NCBI GenBank assembly: GCA_032622095.1
Contig: CP136066.1
Span: forward strand, 128,683,917 to 128,747,916
Direction: 5' to 3'
Source: Siphonodentalium dalli
Taxonomy: Eukaryota; Mollusca; Scaphopoda; Gadilida; Siphonodentaliidae
DNA: 64,000 bases
Both the position numbers and the translations under genes were made by a program. Positions 1 through 10,012 of this stretch are shown piece after piece. Under the pieces are notes generated by a model. That model did no database searches, was not told the DNA's origin, and saw nothing but the letters and a program-made list of their open reading frames with translations. Each line of letters opens with the position of its first letter. Within the stretch, counting starts at the first letter, position 1.

Positions 1-65
1 TGTAGTCGGAAGGGATATGTGTTTGGTGGTACAGTTTATTGCTGTTCATATACGGCAACACAATT

Positions 66-84
66 TAATATATATATATATATA
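66..84. repeat. (TA)n microsatellite at the LINE 3' end
   Basis: Pure TA dinucleotide run. It directly abuts the 3' terminus of the minus-strand LINE, so it is either the target site or a tail specified by the element. Confidence 0.9.
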
Positions 85-458
85 ATCCTTTATTTCCTCC
101 ATGTAATGGAGAGCTTAGAATAAATGTATACAAATAACGATACAAATGAACAATAACACAAGAAAGAATACATCATGTGAGTATGTACAGTAAGTCAATC
201 AGAGAAGGACATTCATGATAATTATATCTACGGTTTTAATTTGATCAATTATGCAATAATATATTGTGAGAATTCAGGCACAAGTGTATAAACGATGTAC
301 CTGTTTAGCACGAGAGTATGGGGTTTCGGAATATTGGGATAAGATGCAATAAGATGCTATATTGACAAAACTAAATCGATGATACGCACCATAATATATT
401 GTAGTTGGGATACTCGGACGGGTGCATGCATTATTTGCACTACATTGCTATAATACAA

Positions 459-3400
459 TCATGGAATAATAGGTATGATATCATCAGATGCCCGGAGCAG
501 CTCGTGATAATCGTTCCACATGCGGAGCGTACTCCTTGTTATAAATATAATAAATTTGTTAATATCTGTTATTTTTTCCCGAACATGTGGTGGGATGCAT
601 GACAGAAGTATCATCATCTGTTCGTAGGTGGTGAGCTTGTCGATTTCTATGAAGCAAGGGATGTCAAAACGTTCAAGAAGTGTGAACCACATGTCGTTCC
701 TTGCCGCAGATATTTCTGGACAGACAATGATGCTGTGTTCAACTTTGTTGCTGTATTGTTTATTACAGAGCAAACACTTTCCGTTTTCGGGAATCACGGA
801 TTTTGCTAAGAGCTTCGCTATTTCAAGGAATTGAACTTTGTATTGTGGATAAGCTCTACATGTGAACCATAACGGCGAAACAGCCAGTGAGCTGTAGCTA
901 TCTGAAAAGTGTTGAAGTGAACTTTCTCTATGAAGACGCGCTTTCCATGCCGCTTCCTGGAAGTGTGATACTCCCTGGCAGACTAGCTGCTTCCATGCTT
1001 CCTTCGATGGGAAATTCTCGTTTGCAACGAAGGCAATTAAATGTGATTTGAGATTGTATTTCTCTAAGATTAAAATTATATCTGATATAAATGAATGCTC
1101 GCTTAAAGCGTCCCCTCTGATGGCGGTGTCTAAACGACACATGAAAATTTCTTTTGAAGATTTGATCAGGGATGTTCTACAAAGACTTCCGAGTAGTACG
1201 AGTTTGCGTTTGTCAATGAGGGCCGTAATGGGGAATGTGCCTAGGAGGCCCAGTACCACATCAGTTCGGGTCCTATATGGGAGCCCTTGAATTTGTTTTA
1301 GGCAAAATCGATGGGTTTTTTCCAATGAATTTTCGTTCATTGTGGATATGCCGCAAAGAAATTCGCTCCCATATAGGCCTCTTGGTAAGACAATTGTGTT
1401 ATATAACAGGTTTGAACTAAGTGGAGTTATTCCCCCAGCATACATACCCGCATTGCTCAGCATGAAATATGATGCTCTAAGTTTCTGACAAATGTGATTA
1501 GTGAGGTTGTTCATCTGATCCTTGTTATTGAGGGGAATACCAAGATGAGTAACTTGGTTCGACTCATGGATAGGTTTTCCATTTATAAGCCATGATTTTG
1601 TACTTCGAGATGTTTGAACGGATGTGCGCTCATTGAACACTATTATTTTACATTTGTCTTGGTTATATTTGAATCTCCATTTTTGGCTGAATGTACTACA
1701 AATGTTACACAATAGTTGTAGACCCGGAGCGGTTAAAGTCAGTAGAGTCATGTCATCTGCTTGGGTTGGTGAGGTACAAGATGAGGGGCCAAAGCGCAAG
1801 CCATGTTTGCTCTGTTCAAGAGTGTGTAAAAGGTCGTCTATGAATATCATGTAGAACAGAGGGGACAAGATATATCCCTGTCTGGTTCCCTGTTGTATTT
1901 CGAAAAGGCGAGAAATACAGCCATTGAACCGGACAGAGCACTTTAATCCACATAAGAGGGAGTTGATGATGTGCCAAATTTTCCCTTGGAAGCCACGCTG
2001 ATATAGTTTGAGAAGAAGTCCGTTAGTCCAAACCGTATCAAAGGCTTTATGGACATCTAAGAAACATGCAAATAAGGTACTATGATTTTCGGCTGTGAAC
2101 GATATTGATTCATGTATTATAAATGAGGAGTTTAAACAGCTAATTCCTTTTTGGAAACCATGTTGAAGAGGGTGCACTTTCATGAGTTGCGGGGTATTGG
2201 TTTCAAGGCGCACGAGAATTATTTTCTCAAATATCTTGTATAGGATAGGAAGCAATGTGATGGCGCGGTAACTGTCAAACTGATTTTTGGGTTTGTTTCC
2301 TCCTTTATATAGAGGAATTATCATGCCGACTTTTGCTTGTGCGGGTACGTGATTGAATTTTAGCATTTTCGACAGGAGCCTAACTATTGAGAGCTGGAGG
2401 AAATCACCACCATGTACAATGTGCTCATAACACAATGAATCGAATCCGGGAGCTTTGCCTTTTTTGGCGGATTTCAGTACGTTTTTAAGCTCTTCTAAAG
2501 AAATTTCATAGCATAGTTCGGTATCAAGGTCTGATGTTTCGAGAAGCTGCGATAGTTCTTCGACTTGGTTATTGACATATGTATGGTGGTTTTCGTCGAA
2601 GTCATCGCTGACTAATGGGGAATAGAGGTTTTCAAAGTAAGATGCCCATGCTTGTATCACGTCACTTGGTTCTCTTAGCGTGGAACTATTTACTTCAAAT
2701 AGATAATTTGACGTGATACCTCTATCGGAGCGTCTTTTATTGAAGATTCTAAAAAAAGCGTTAATATCCATTTCTGCTAATCTATCAAGACGATCATCAA
2801 GTTGTTGGATGTGTTTTTCGTTTGATTTCCGAAATTCACGACGAAATAAACATTTAGATTCCTTGTATGCTCGGTATGCAGGGTGTGACTGATCCCGAGG
2901 TCTGGCATAAGAAATCCACTCACGTCGCCTCAGGACCATTTCGTTGTGGAGCTCCTTCAGAACATCATTCCAAAATGGTCTGAGGTGACGATTGAATTTC
3001 TTGGGTGGAATTGATATGCGAGCTGCGTCTGATACAATTGTGACTATTTCGTTGTAATACGCATCTATTTCGTTTTTGTTATTAATTGTACGAAATTCTA
3101 AGTTGTTGTGTATATAGAGCTGATATGCATCTATGGAATTAGCGGAATGTATGGCACGTTTCCAGTCTATCTTTGGCATGGGTGTAGTTCTACTAGTTGA
3201 CGTTGCACTATCATATAGGATTTTCAAAAATATGGGGCGATGATTTGATACATTGGTGGCAGAGTCGTCCAGGACTTCAATGTGCTCAACTCTGTGAAGT
3301 TCCGCGGAGGGTATAAGGATATGATCAATGATCGTACCCGGGCCACCGTCCGCGGGGACAAATGTGGTCTTGACACCTATAGATTCTGATTTGCAGTGCG

Positions 3401-3962
3401 CAGATGATAATTTTACCTTATCTAGCAGTTGTGCAAACGCTCTATTCCTCGCGTCGTGCTTTTCAAGGTTTCCATTGAAATCTCCCATCAGCATTAAATG
3501 GCCAAGGGATTTGAATATGGACATTAAATCATTCAGTTTTTGTATATATTCCTCATAGTGTTTTGTCGTGTAATTTGTTGAGGGTAGGTATACTTGAAAA
3601 ATATATAAGAAGACGCCTGGTCCCAGTTGAAGTTGTATACCGCATATTCTATCGTCATCAATGTCAAGAACGGTTACTCTATCACTAATAGATTTCTTCC
3701 ACATCAAGCATACACCGCCCTTGTATCTCCCCCTCTGAAATGGCAATCGTTGGGAGGAGTCACACACTGCATGATGAGTATACAAATCGTTTACAAGCTC
3801 AAGAAAGTGAACGTTATGTGAGTGAAGCCAATGTTCGGCTATTCCACATATATCGAGATCGTGGTCAGACAATAATGTATTCAGGTATACGCTACTAGAC
3901 ATCAGGCCGGTACAGTTCCACGTAGCTATGTTTAACATGGTTATCAGTATCAGGTGAAACAA
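459..3962 (-). CDS. LINE ORF2: endonuclease / reverse transcriptase
   Basis: Intact 1167-aa protein that nicks target DNA and reverse transcribes element RNA at the nick. Residues about 10-245 form an exonuclease-endonuclease-phosphatase fold: ATWNCTG (Asn near 16), IAEHW (Glu near 43), GDFNG (near 160), IIDHILIP (near 211) and SNHRPIF (near 239). Residues about 500-780 are the reverse transcriptase: KKGKAPGFDS, PLYKGG, SYRAITLLP, LDVHKAFDTVW (catalytic Asp near 636), GTRQGYILSPL and the catalytic box QADD (734-737). That box carries Gln where Tyr or Phe is usual. A CxxC...H...C zinc-binding motif (CLLC, then EHSIIVC) lies near residue 1075 in the C-terminal tail, as in many LINE families. 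A second start, MLN, lies at residue 9 just before the endonuclease. No stops or frameshifts are seen. The family is certain; the clade is not assigned. Confidence 0.95.
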   Translation of the reverse strand: MFHLILITMLNIATWNCTGLMSSSVYLNTLLSDHDLDICGIAEHWLHSHNVHFLELVNDLYTHHAVCDSSQRLPFQRGRYKGGVCLMWKKSISDRVTVLDIDDDRICGIQLQLGPGVFLYIFQVYLPSTNYTTKHYEEYIQKLNDLMSIFKSLGHLMLMGDFNGNLEKHDARNRAFAQLLDKVKLSSAHCKSESIGVKTTFVPADGGPGTIIDHILIPSAELHRVEHIEVLDDSATNVSNHRPIFLKILYDSATSTSRTTPMPKIDWKRAIHSANSIDAYQLYIHNNLEFRTINNKNEIDAYYNEIVTIVSDAARISIPPKKFNRHLRPFWNDVLKELHNEMVLRRREWISYARPRDQSHPAYRAYKESKCLFRREFRKSNEKHIQQLDDRLDRLAEMDINAFFRIFNKRRSDRGITSNYLFEVNSSTLREPSDVIQAWASYFENLYSPLVSDDFDENHHTYVNNQVEELSQLLETSDLDTELCYEISLEELKNVLKSAKKGKAPGFDSLCYEHIVHGGDFLQLSIVRLLSKMLKFNHVPAQAKVGMIIPLYKGGNKPKNQFDSYRAITLLPILYKIFEKIILVRLETNTPQLMKVHPLQHGFQKGISCLNSSFIIHESISFTAENHSTLFACFLDVHKAFDTVWTNGLLLKLYQRGFQGKIWHIINSLLCGLKCSVRFNGCISRLFEIQQGTRQGYILSPLFYMIFIDDLLHTLEQSKHGLRFGPSSCTSPTQADDMTLLTLTAPGLQLLCNICSTFSQKWRFKYNQDKCKIIVFNERTSVQTSRSTKSWLINGKPIHESNQVTHLGIPLNNKDQMNNLTNHICQKLRASYFMLSNAGMYAGGITPLSSNLLYNTIVLPRGLYGSEFLCGISTMNENSLEKTHRFCLKQIQGLPYRTRTDVVLGLLGTFPITALIDKRKLVLLGSLCRTSLIKSSKEIFMCRLDTAIRGDALSEHSFISDIILILEKYNLKSHLIAFVANENFPSKEAWKQLVCQGVSHFQEAAWKARLHRESSLQHFSDSYSSLAVSPLWFTCRAYPQYKVQFLEIAKLLAKSVIPENGKCLLCNKQYSNKVEHSIIVCPEISAARNDMWFTLLERFDIPCFIEIDKLTTYEQMMILLSCIPPHVREKITDINKFIIFITRSTLRMWNDYHELLRASDDIIPIIP

Positions 3963-4084
3963 CGTTAGACATAGAATGCAGAAGAATAATACATATAGGA
4001 TAGAATTAGTTCAACAGATAACGGATGGGCAAGCCAAAGTGATAAATTTGGCATATACGGGAGGTTAGCAATATGCACGACACG

Positions 4085-4445
4085 TTATAGCTGTTTACTC
4101 GCAATGAAGTCTTCATATGGTACCCAGTCTGAACAGGTAATATATCGGGGCCAACAGTCCGGACCTTTGCAGAAGGCAGCATCTGAGCACTGAACATTAA
4201 TACGGGCAGTTCTCGTACCATCTTTTCTGAGTCCGAATAGGTGAACAATGGAGAATTTCACCTTTTGGTCGAATAGTATATTGGCAATGATTTCTGCACT
4301 ATGGTCTGCTGGAATATTTCCAACAAAAAGTCTGGTTGTTTGAATGGGGTGCTGATTTCGTGTTCTGTACACGTCATGATTGTCGTGTGTACCAGAGGAA
4401 TAAGCGTTTCTGTTCTGCCCGTTTGAGTTTGAGTTACTGGTGAAT
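4085..4445 (-). pseudogene. LINE ORF1 3' fragment (RRM-like / gag-like)
   Basis: An open stretch ends 122 bp before the ORF2 start. After an Asn/Ser-rich lead it contains TTRLFVGNIPADHSAE, which resembles the first strand of an RRM-like fold, then a C-terminal WPRYITCSDW segment of the kind found at the end of LINE ORF1 proteins. The frame is closed upstream by a TGA near 4446 and has no in-frame ATG. Coding-like residues appear in other frames further 5'. I infer that ORF1 was truncated and frame-damaged when the copy inserted. In an intact element the protein would coat the RNA. Confidence 0.6.
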
Positions 4446-4556
4446 GATTGTCACATTGAGCAAAGAGATTAGTCCATCGAACTGGTCGCCCCGGTCGTAA
4501 CACTGTCCGGAGACATGTAGATCAGACAGTGATAAGCTGAGTTCACTGTCGTCGAC

Positions 4557-4740
4557 TTATATATATATATCTTTATTCCTCCATATAATGAAGAGCATAT
4601 ATATAAATATTATAAATAAATTGTTAACACAAATACATCCAATTTGAGAACACAAATACATCCTGCATGCAGGAATTTGGCTATGCAATATACAGGGTTA
4701 TACAATTTGCCTGACAAAGAGACAAATACGAACATATTTG
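4557..4740 (-). mobile_element. 3' end of a second LINE copy
   Basis: The stretch ctttattcctccatataatg from 4571 matches the 3' end of the first LINE at 88 (ctttatttcctccatgtaat) and is likewise bordered by TA repeats. Its body may be the LINE remnant at 10222-10560, separated from it by microsatellites and the 5539-10012 transposon. That link is inferred only. Confidence 0.6.
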
Positions 4741-5085
4741 AGTGCATATAAGCATGCATACCCTCACGAGCACCGACACGACCACACACCCGCATACACG
4801 CCCACCCTCACACACCTATATATGTATACAAACATATGCATACACATATACTGACATATATGCATATACAAAGATATACATGCATACACATATACATGCG
4901 CACGAGGGAGAGAGAGGGAGCGCGCGCGCACGTGCACAGCCGCGCCAGCACTCGTGAATATATGCATGGTTATATACATATATATAAATGTTCATATAAA
5001 TATATATGCATATATACATACACATACATCCACATAGACACACATGCACACCAACACACACACATACGAATACATATGTAACGGT
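4740..5085. repeat. Imperfect TATACA/CACA-rich microsatellite block
   Basis: Long runs of alternating (TA), (CATA) and (CACA) words open all reading frames on both strands. The resulting Tyr/His/Ile-rich translations are artefacts of the repeat, not genes. Confidence 0.9.
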
Positions 5086-5319
5086 CAGGTAACTATATGT
5101 GCACGATTATATGTGCATGCATATCTGATTAAATATACACCAAAGCATAAATGGTACTTGGCTGTATGCGGAAGTTAAGGGTATGGAAAATTTGCGTTGA
5201 GCTGAAGCGGGACGTTTATTGCCGTGTTTAAAGAAAGGTTATACTTTGTTAAGACTGTTATCTTAAGTGCAAGCGGGATAACTCTAAAGTTTGGATAATT
5301 GCGAAAGTTATATGGCATG

Positions 5320-5412
5320 AATATACATATATATATACACTTGAATATGTATACACATATTCACATGTATATATATATATTCACGCATACATATGTATAC
5401 ACATATACAATT
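5320..5412. repeat. TATACA microsatellite
   Basis: A second stretch of (TA)n and TATACA words. The 5086-5319 interval before it is AT-rich single-copy-looking sequence in which I see no gene. Confidence 0.8.
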
Positions 5413-5494
5413 ACACATGGGTATGGCTTGTGTGATCATGCATCCGGGAGAATACACATGGGTATGGTTTGTGTGATCATGCATCCGGGAGAAT
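5413..5494. repeat. 41-bp direct tandem duplication
   Basis: Two adjacent copies of a 41-bp unit beginning ACACATGGGTATGG, at 5413 and 5454. They differ by one base (GGCTTG versus GGTTTG). The pair lies just outside the left end of the TIR transposon. Confidence 0.9.
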
Positions 5495-5538
5495 ACTAAG
5501 ATTCATGGACGTCCGATGAAGTGAGGCTATGTCACACC

Positions 5539-6069
5539 CTGTAATCAATGTTGTGAGGTTCGGAAGGAAATCCGGTTCCGTGTAGTTGTTCGTCCGCTCC
5601 CTGCAAGTATACAACTCCGCTCCCTGTATGTGTTTTGTACAAAAGTTAGACCCGCCAATATTTTGATACAATTATGGAACGAATATCCAGGTAAGTTGGT
5701 TATTTCTTATTCCATCAACCAATGGATGTATTATTTCGATTAATTAGCGAGAAATATATGCTCCATGTATTTGTTTTTTAGTAAATTATCGCTTTACCAA
5801 CTCAAATTGTCAAGAAAATAAGACATTGCCACTGAATGAAAACATTCTTATTTTAATTCCCCGATGTTTTTCTTCAATATTGTGGTTATGTGGGCTCCGT
5901 TGTGTTATATTATATCTATAATTACCAACATAGATGCATTTCGGCCCCCAAAAAGTGAAATTTGACGCATAATTTACCAATTTTCTGTCAAATAATTTGA
6001 CAACTCCGCGTAGGGAAGTTGACAACGCCGAGGTTGTGTAGCAACGATCTCATTTTTTAGATCGGTACG
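5539..6069 (+). repeat. Left terminal inverted repeat
   Basis: Partner of 9476-10012. It contains the gene 1 start exon, the donor site, a TTGACAACTCCGCG segment near the inner end and GAGGTTGTGTAG before identity fades. Both arms also carry the tandem words GAGCGG..CAACT upstream of the ATG, likely within a promoter or 5'UTR. Confidence 0.9.
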
Positions 6070-7248
6070 TATGCCTACATCGTGCGTGGCGGTATATACA
6101 ATATGGCATACGTGTATAGAGAGCTGTGTACACATATCATTGTCTTTATATAGTATTTTAGGCCTACATTTTACATATATACGGCATATTTCGATGTTTA
6201 AATTAAAATGTTAGTATAATCGTTTTCGACATCCATGTACATTTGTTTTAATATTCGTAGACACATTACAAATTAACCTTATACCACATATACCTATATA
6301 TAGTATATAGGCCTACTGTTTTAATCAAATGTATTTTATTGTATGTGCATAAAGTGACTTATAAATACGTCATATGGGCCGACTGCTAAAGTGCTAATTG
6401 ATATGTATTGTATTATTTGTCATCGAAACAATTTAACACATGTCACTATAAAGGGTGTGTATATGCCTGCATGCCATTGTGTGTCACTGTACATGCGTAT
6501 GTGTATGTGTATATTCATTTAGTATTATTGCGATACTAACAATTGTCTTTCTTTCTTTTCCAGACCACCACATAAACGCAAATTAGACAACACGGGTAAA
6601 AGGTCATCGACGTCATCGACGTGCAAAAAACAGTTATTCCAGAAAGATACCCCGGAAATATCAAACATAGACCCACACCCTTCAGGACCACCACCTTCAG
6701 ACCCACGGCCGTCAGACCCACCACCTTCAGATGCACCACCTTCAGACCCACCACCTTCTGACCCATCATTTTCAGTCCCACCACCGTCAGACCCACCACC
6801 TTCAGATGCACCAACTTCAGACCCACCACCTTCTGACCCACCACCTTCAGTCCCACCACCTTCGAGAATAGAACGAATAGCAGAAATGCTTCCAGAGATA
6901 TTTGAGAGATTCAAAGAGGCAATGTGTGGCGAGGAATTCGCATCGCTTCTTGAAATGGTGGCTGATGGCAGTTATCCAATGGACAACATAGCACTTAAGC
7001 TTCTTTTGGAAACCACGAGATGGTTTTCTCAGAAAACAACGGCCACAATGTGGTATTGGAAGGAAACAACCCAATTCTGGAAAATGGGTTACCGTTTGTT
7101 TGGCGACAAGTTCATTTTAATGATGAGTGGTCCGAAGTGTTCCGGACAGTTGGATTGCCTTTCTGGCTCTGGTAGTATTGTCATATATATGATCATCAGA
7201 TACACCATGTTATGTTTGCAGTTGGAAAATTCAACAAAACCCTCATAA
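5674..7248 (+). CDS. TIR-element gene 1: Pro/Ser-repeat protein, unknown function (exons 5674-5690, 6564-7248)
   Basis: Two exons join in phase: ATG plus five codons and two bases (MERIS, then R across the junction), donor GTAAGT at 5691, acceptor TTTCTTTTCCAG ending at 6563. The predicted protein is ~233 aa. Residues 7-30 are basic (PPHKRKLDNTGKR), a possible nuclear signal. Residues ~50-105 are a tandem repeat of SDPPP and SDAPP words. The remainder is a probably folded segment with EMLPEIFERFKEAMCGEEF and WKMGYRLFGDKFILMMSGPK. I cannot name that domain. From memory it resembles uncharacterised proteins of aquatic invertebrates, which a protein search would settle. A second reading frame is open at the 3' end (about 7030-7170) and looks coding-like, so a one-base indel near 7165 may have altered the C-terminus. 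It faces the zinc-finger gene and shares its N-terminal exon. Confidence 0.65.
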
Positions 7249-7857
7249 AAATACAAACTCATAATATTCGGTGTGATTGTATTATTACCGAGCCGTATAA
7301 TATAGTGCTATATATTATTATATAGTACAACGATTTCACGGGTAAAAGTGGATGATTGTGCTATGTCTAATTATATTATATTATTGATGTATATGCATGC
7401 CAATTAGTCAAATCGCGTACAACATATACTGTCAGCATAATACAATGTCTCATTGTGCTATTGTATACTACATGTGTGTACTAGTATAGTACTTGTATAG
7501 AACTGCAGTTCAACTACTCCACTTTATCTATTACTAGTATAATTTTCCATACGTGTATGTTATTTGTCAGGCACTAATTGATTGAAGAGTTTAATTTATA
7601 TGCATTTTGTTATATACAATATGTTCTTGAATAAATGCCCACATTCCGACAAAACAGGGATAGTGGGGGAAACAGAATAATATATTAATGATTGAACACA
7701 TAATGACAATTTAATAAGTTTAATATTGTAATATAGACCAACAAAATGAATCAAAATCAAGTTTCATTGAAACAAATAAAAACAGGTGTACATAAGAAAT
7801 AAGTGTATCTGGTGATCATATGGCAATACTACCAGAGCCAAAAGGCAATCCTTTTAG
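7152..7857. repeat. Internal inverted repeat of the transposon
   Basis: About 53 bp at 7152-7205, containing GGCTCTGGTAGTATTG, recur inverted at about 7805-7857. The left copy encodes the GSGSI stretch of gene 1. The right copy lies beyond the gene 2 stop. This shows that the right half carries a relic of the gene 1 3' end in reverse, so the element was probably once more palindromic. Confidence 0.8.
7630..7635 (+). terminator. Candidate poly(A) signal for gene 1
   Basis: AATAAA lies ~380 bp after the gene 1 stop and before the convergent gene's 3' end. The interval 7249-7945 otherwise holds only AT-rich sequence and the internal inverted repeat. Confidence 0.45.
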
Positions 7858-7945
7858 CTATAAGGTGCATAATCACCTATATGACCACCGGAGCACATAT
7901 TTCACAAGAATTATGGTCTATCAATTGAATAATACTATATACTAT

Positions 7946-9879
7946 CTATATAGCATGCTTTCTCTTCATGTGGTTTTTTAAGCCACCTCTTTGTGAATAT
8001 TCCTTTCCACAACGATCACATTGGAACTTTGATGGCGACGAGTGCACGTGACGATGTTGAAGCATATACTTGGTGGATTTAAATTCTTTCCCACAAACGT
8101 CGCAGGCGACATCGGCCGTCTTACCACAAATGGTAATGTGAAACTTGTAGGTTCGCTCGCACGAGTATGTGCCCTCGCACGTCTTGCAAGTATAGGGCCT
8201 CAGGTTGTGGTGCGTGTTGATGTGATCCTCGAACGCATGGGTGTAACTGAAGCGTTTTCCACATAAATCACATTTGGAGCGGGTCGTCCCGGCGTGAACG
8301 GCTTCGTGCCGCTTCTTGCCCGTCTTCGATTTGAAATCTTTTCCACAACCCTCGTAAGAACAAGGAAAAACACATCCCATGTGTCATGATGTGTGCAACC
8401 TTTACGTGCTGTTTCATGGTAGCATTGTCGTAAAATTCCCTACTGCAGGTTGTACATTTGAACAATGTCCCTTCGTGCTTTCGTCTGTGCCTCCTGAGTG
8501 AATCGCGGTTCACCAACGTGAGTCCGCAGTCTACACACTTGTAGTGGACACCCGATGGCGTCGTTGGTAGCTTCCGTTTACAGCTACGTACCGGCACCAC
8601 AGGAGTCCGGACCGGCACCACATGAGTCCGGCTACCCTCTGGGCGTTCTGAAGAAGCAGGAGTCCGGATAACTTCTGGGGATTCTGGAGATGACGCCAGC
8701 GATGCCGATGCCACGACTCTTGTGTGTTGCAGTGGGGTCATGGGGGTACACCCCAAATCATCTAGATCCGTACTGAAAATAGACATGAGAATTTGACATG
8801 TGATTGCAAATGATGTATGTGTGTGGAAACAGAATTACCTTAGATCCAAATAAAATCACAGCCAGCCGGGGCGGGGCGTTATCAATTTAAAAGGCCCATG
8901 CACGGTACAACTAAATTTCGTGAAATTTTACGGGTACGTAATTTAATAAATTTTAATTTTGAAGCTACTTTTAAAATAAATAATTGATCCTCACGAACTA
9001 TATGTGTGGGGCTTTAAATAGCATATACTTGACTGACAATATTTTCAATGTAAGTCAAATCTTACTATTAATAGGCCTATCTCAATTCATCCTGTATTTT
9101 CGGTATTTGTTATGAATCTAATTATATAATGATAAAGTTAAAACTATAAACTTTGAAATGAAACTCAAACCTGGTGACATGATCGATATTCCCTATTTCG
9201 TTCTATTAAACATAGGCCTATAATTTTATATTCTATATCCCTATAACGTGGGGTGAATTCGGACAGTTTATAATGTAGGTTTTTAAAGATTAACTTCCAC
9301 AGAACTAACAACAATGCTAATAATTGTCTATCAAATTAACTACAGGTAGGCTATAGTTGGTTGTGAACATCTATATGTAGGCCTGCATGTATAGGCCTAT
9401 ATTCCGCCTATCCCCCGGCGAATAATGTGTAGGCCTATCCATGGCAATAATACATGTAGGCCCTAATAGGCCTACGTGCCGCTCTAAACAATGATCACTG
9501 ACTACACAACCTCGGCGTTGTCAACTTCCTCACGCGGAGTTGTCAAATTATTTGACAGAAAATTGGTAAATTATGCGTCAAATTTCACTTTTTGGGGCCG
9601 AAATGCATAGATTATAGATCTATGTTGGTAATTATAGATATAATATAACACAACGAAGCCCACATAACCACAATATTGAAGAAAAACATCGGGGAATTAA
9701 AATAAGAATGTTTTCATTCAGTGGCAATGTCTTATTTTCTTGACAATTTGAGTTGGTAAAGCGATAATTTACTAAAAAACAAATACCCGGAGCATATATT
9801 TCTCGCTAATTAATCGAAATAATACATCCATTAGTTGATGGAATAAGAAATAACCAACTTACCTCGAAATGCGTGCCAT
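7946..9879 (-). pseudogene. TIR-element gene 2: seven C2H2 zinc fingers, frameshifted (exons 9863-9879, 7946-8772)
   Basis: Exon 1 (MARIS plus two bases) ends at a GTAAGT donor. Exon 2 begins after CTATTTTCAG at 8773, and the phases match, giving MARIS-S-TDLDDLG. A Ser/Thr/Pro-rich linker with a basic RSCKRKLP patch precedes seven C2H2 units starting YKCVDC, FKCTTC, FPCSYEGC, SKCDLC, YTCKTC (ends H-x3-C, a variant), VACDVC and FQCDRC. Fingers 2 and 3 lie in different frames: the minus-strand frame changes near 8382-8386 in a GGG run. A single extra base there, or a sequencing error, explains it. The role is likely sequence-specific DNA binding, perhaps to the TIRs or as an accessory factor. 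That is inference. The 1.1-kb intron is rich in the octamer TAGGCCTA. Confidence 0.75.
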
Positions 9880-10012
9880 AATGGTATATAAATGTTCGCG
9901 GGTGTAACTTTTGTACAAAACACATACAGGGAGCGGAGTTGTACTTGCAGGGAGCGGACGAACAACTACACGGAACCGGATTTCCTTCCGAACCTCACAA
10001 CATTGATTACAG
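9476..10012 (-). repeat. Right terminal inverted repeat
   Basis: Reverse complement of the left arm with scattered substitutions and small indels. The start exon is at 9863-9879, in the same place relative to the element end as on the left (133 versus 135 bp in). Confidence 0.9.

Larger units (their letters stand above)
85..4555 (-). mobile_element. Non-LTR retrotransposon (LINE), 5'-truncated, ORF2 intact
   Basis: The element runs on the minus strand from about 4555 to 85. It holds the end of an ORF1, a short gap, a complete ORF2 and a ~370-bp 3'UTR whose last bases include GGAGGAAATAAAGG followed by TA repeats. The uninterrupted ORF2 suggests a recent insertion. The 5' end meets another (TA)n run at about 4557 that belongs to the tail of a second LINE copy, so the two copies sit head to tail. 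No poly(A) is present; the tail is TA-type. Confidence 0.85.
5539..10012. mobile_element. 4.47-kb DNA transposon, long TIRs, two convergent spliced genes
   Basis: The sequence from 5539 rightward reappears, reverse-complemented, from 10012 leftward for about 530 bp at high identity. Both ends begin CTGTAATCAATG. Inside are two genes facing each other. Each starts from a 17-nt coding exon inside its own TIR (5674-5690 and 9863-9879) followed by a perfect GTAAGT donor. This layout, convergent genes driven from the repeats, is the one known for maize MuDR (mudrA/mudrB). I see no MULE transposase, no DDE motif and no clear target-site duplication (flanks GTCACACC and TGTGTGTA). It is either a non-autonomous derivative or a family I do not recognise. 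Confidence 0.8.

Noticed and set aside
4610-5499. Tyr/His/Ile- and Arg-rich open frames on both strands
   Set aside because: They arise from TATACA, CACA and GAGA microsatellites that have no stops in several frames.
6525-6914. Gly/Ser-rich minus-strand frame (GGGSEGG repeats)
   Set aside because: It is the complement of the Pro/Ser repeat of gene 1, whose spliced frame is supported by the TIR exon, donor and acceptor.
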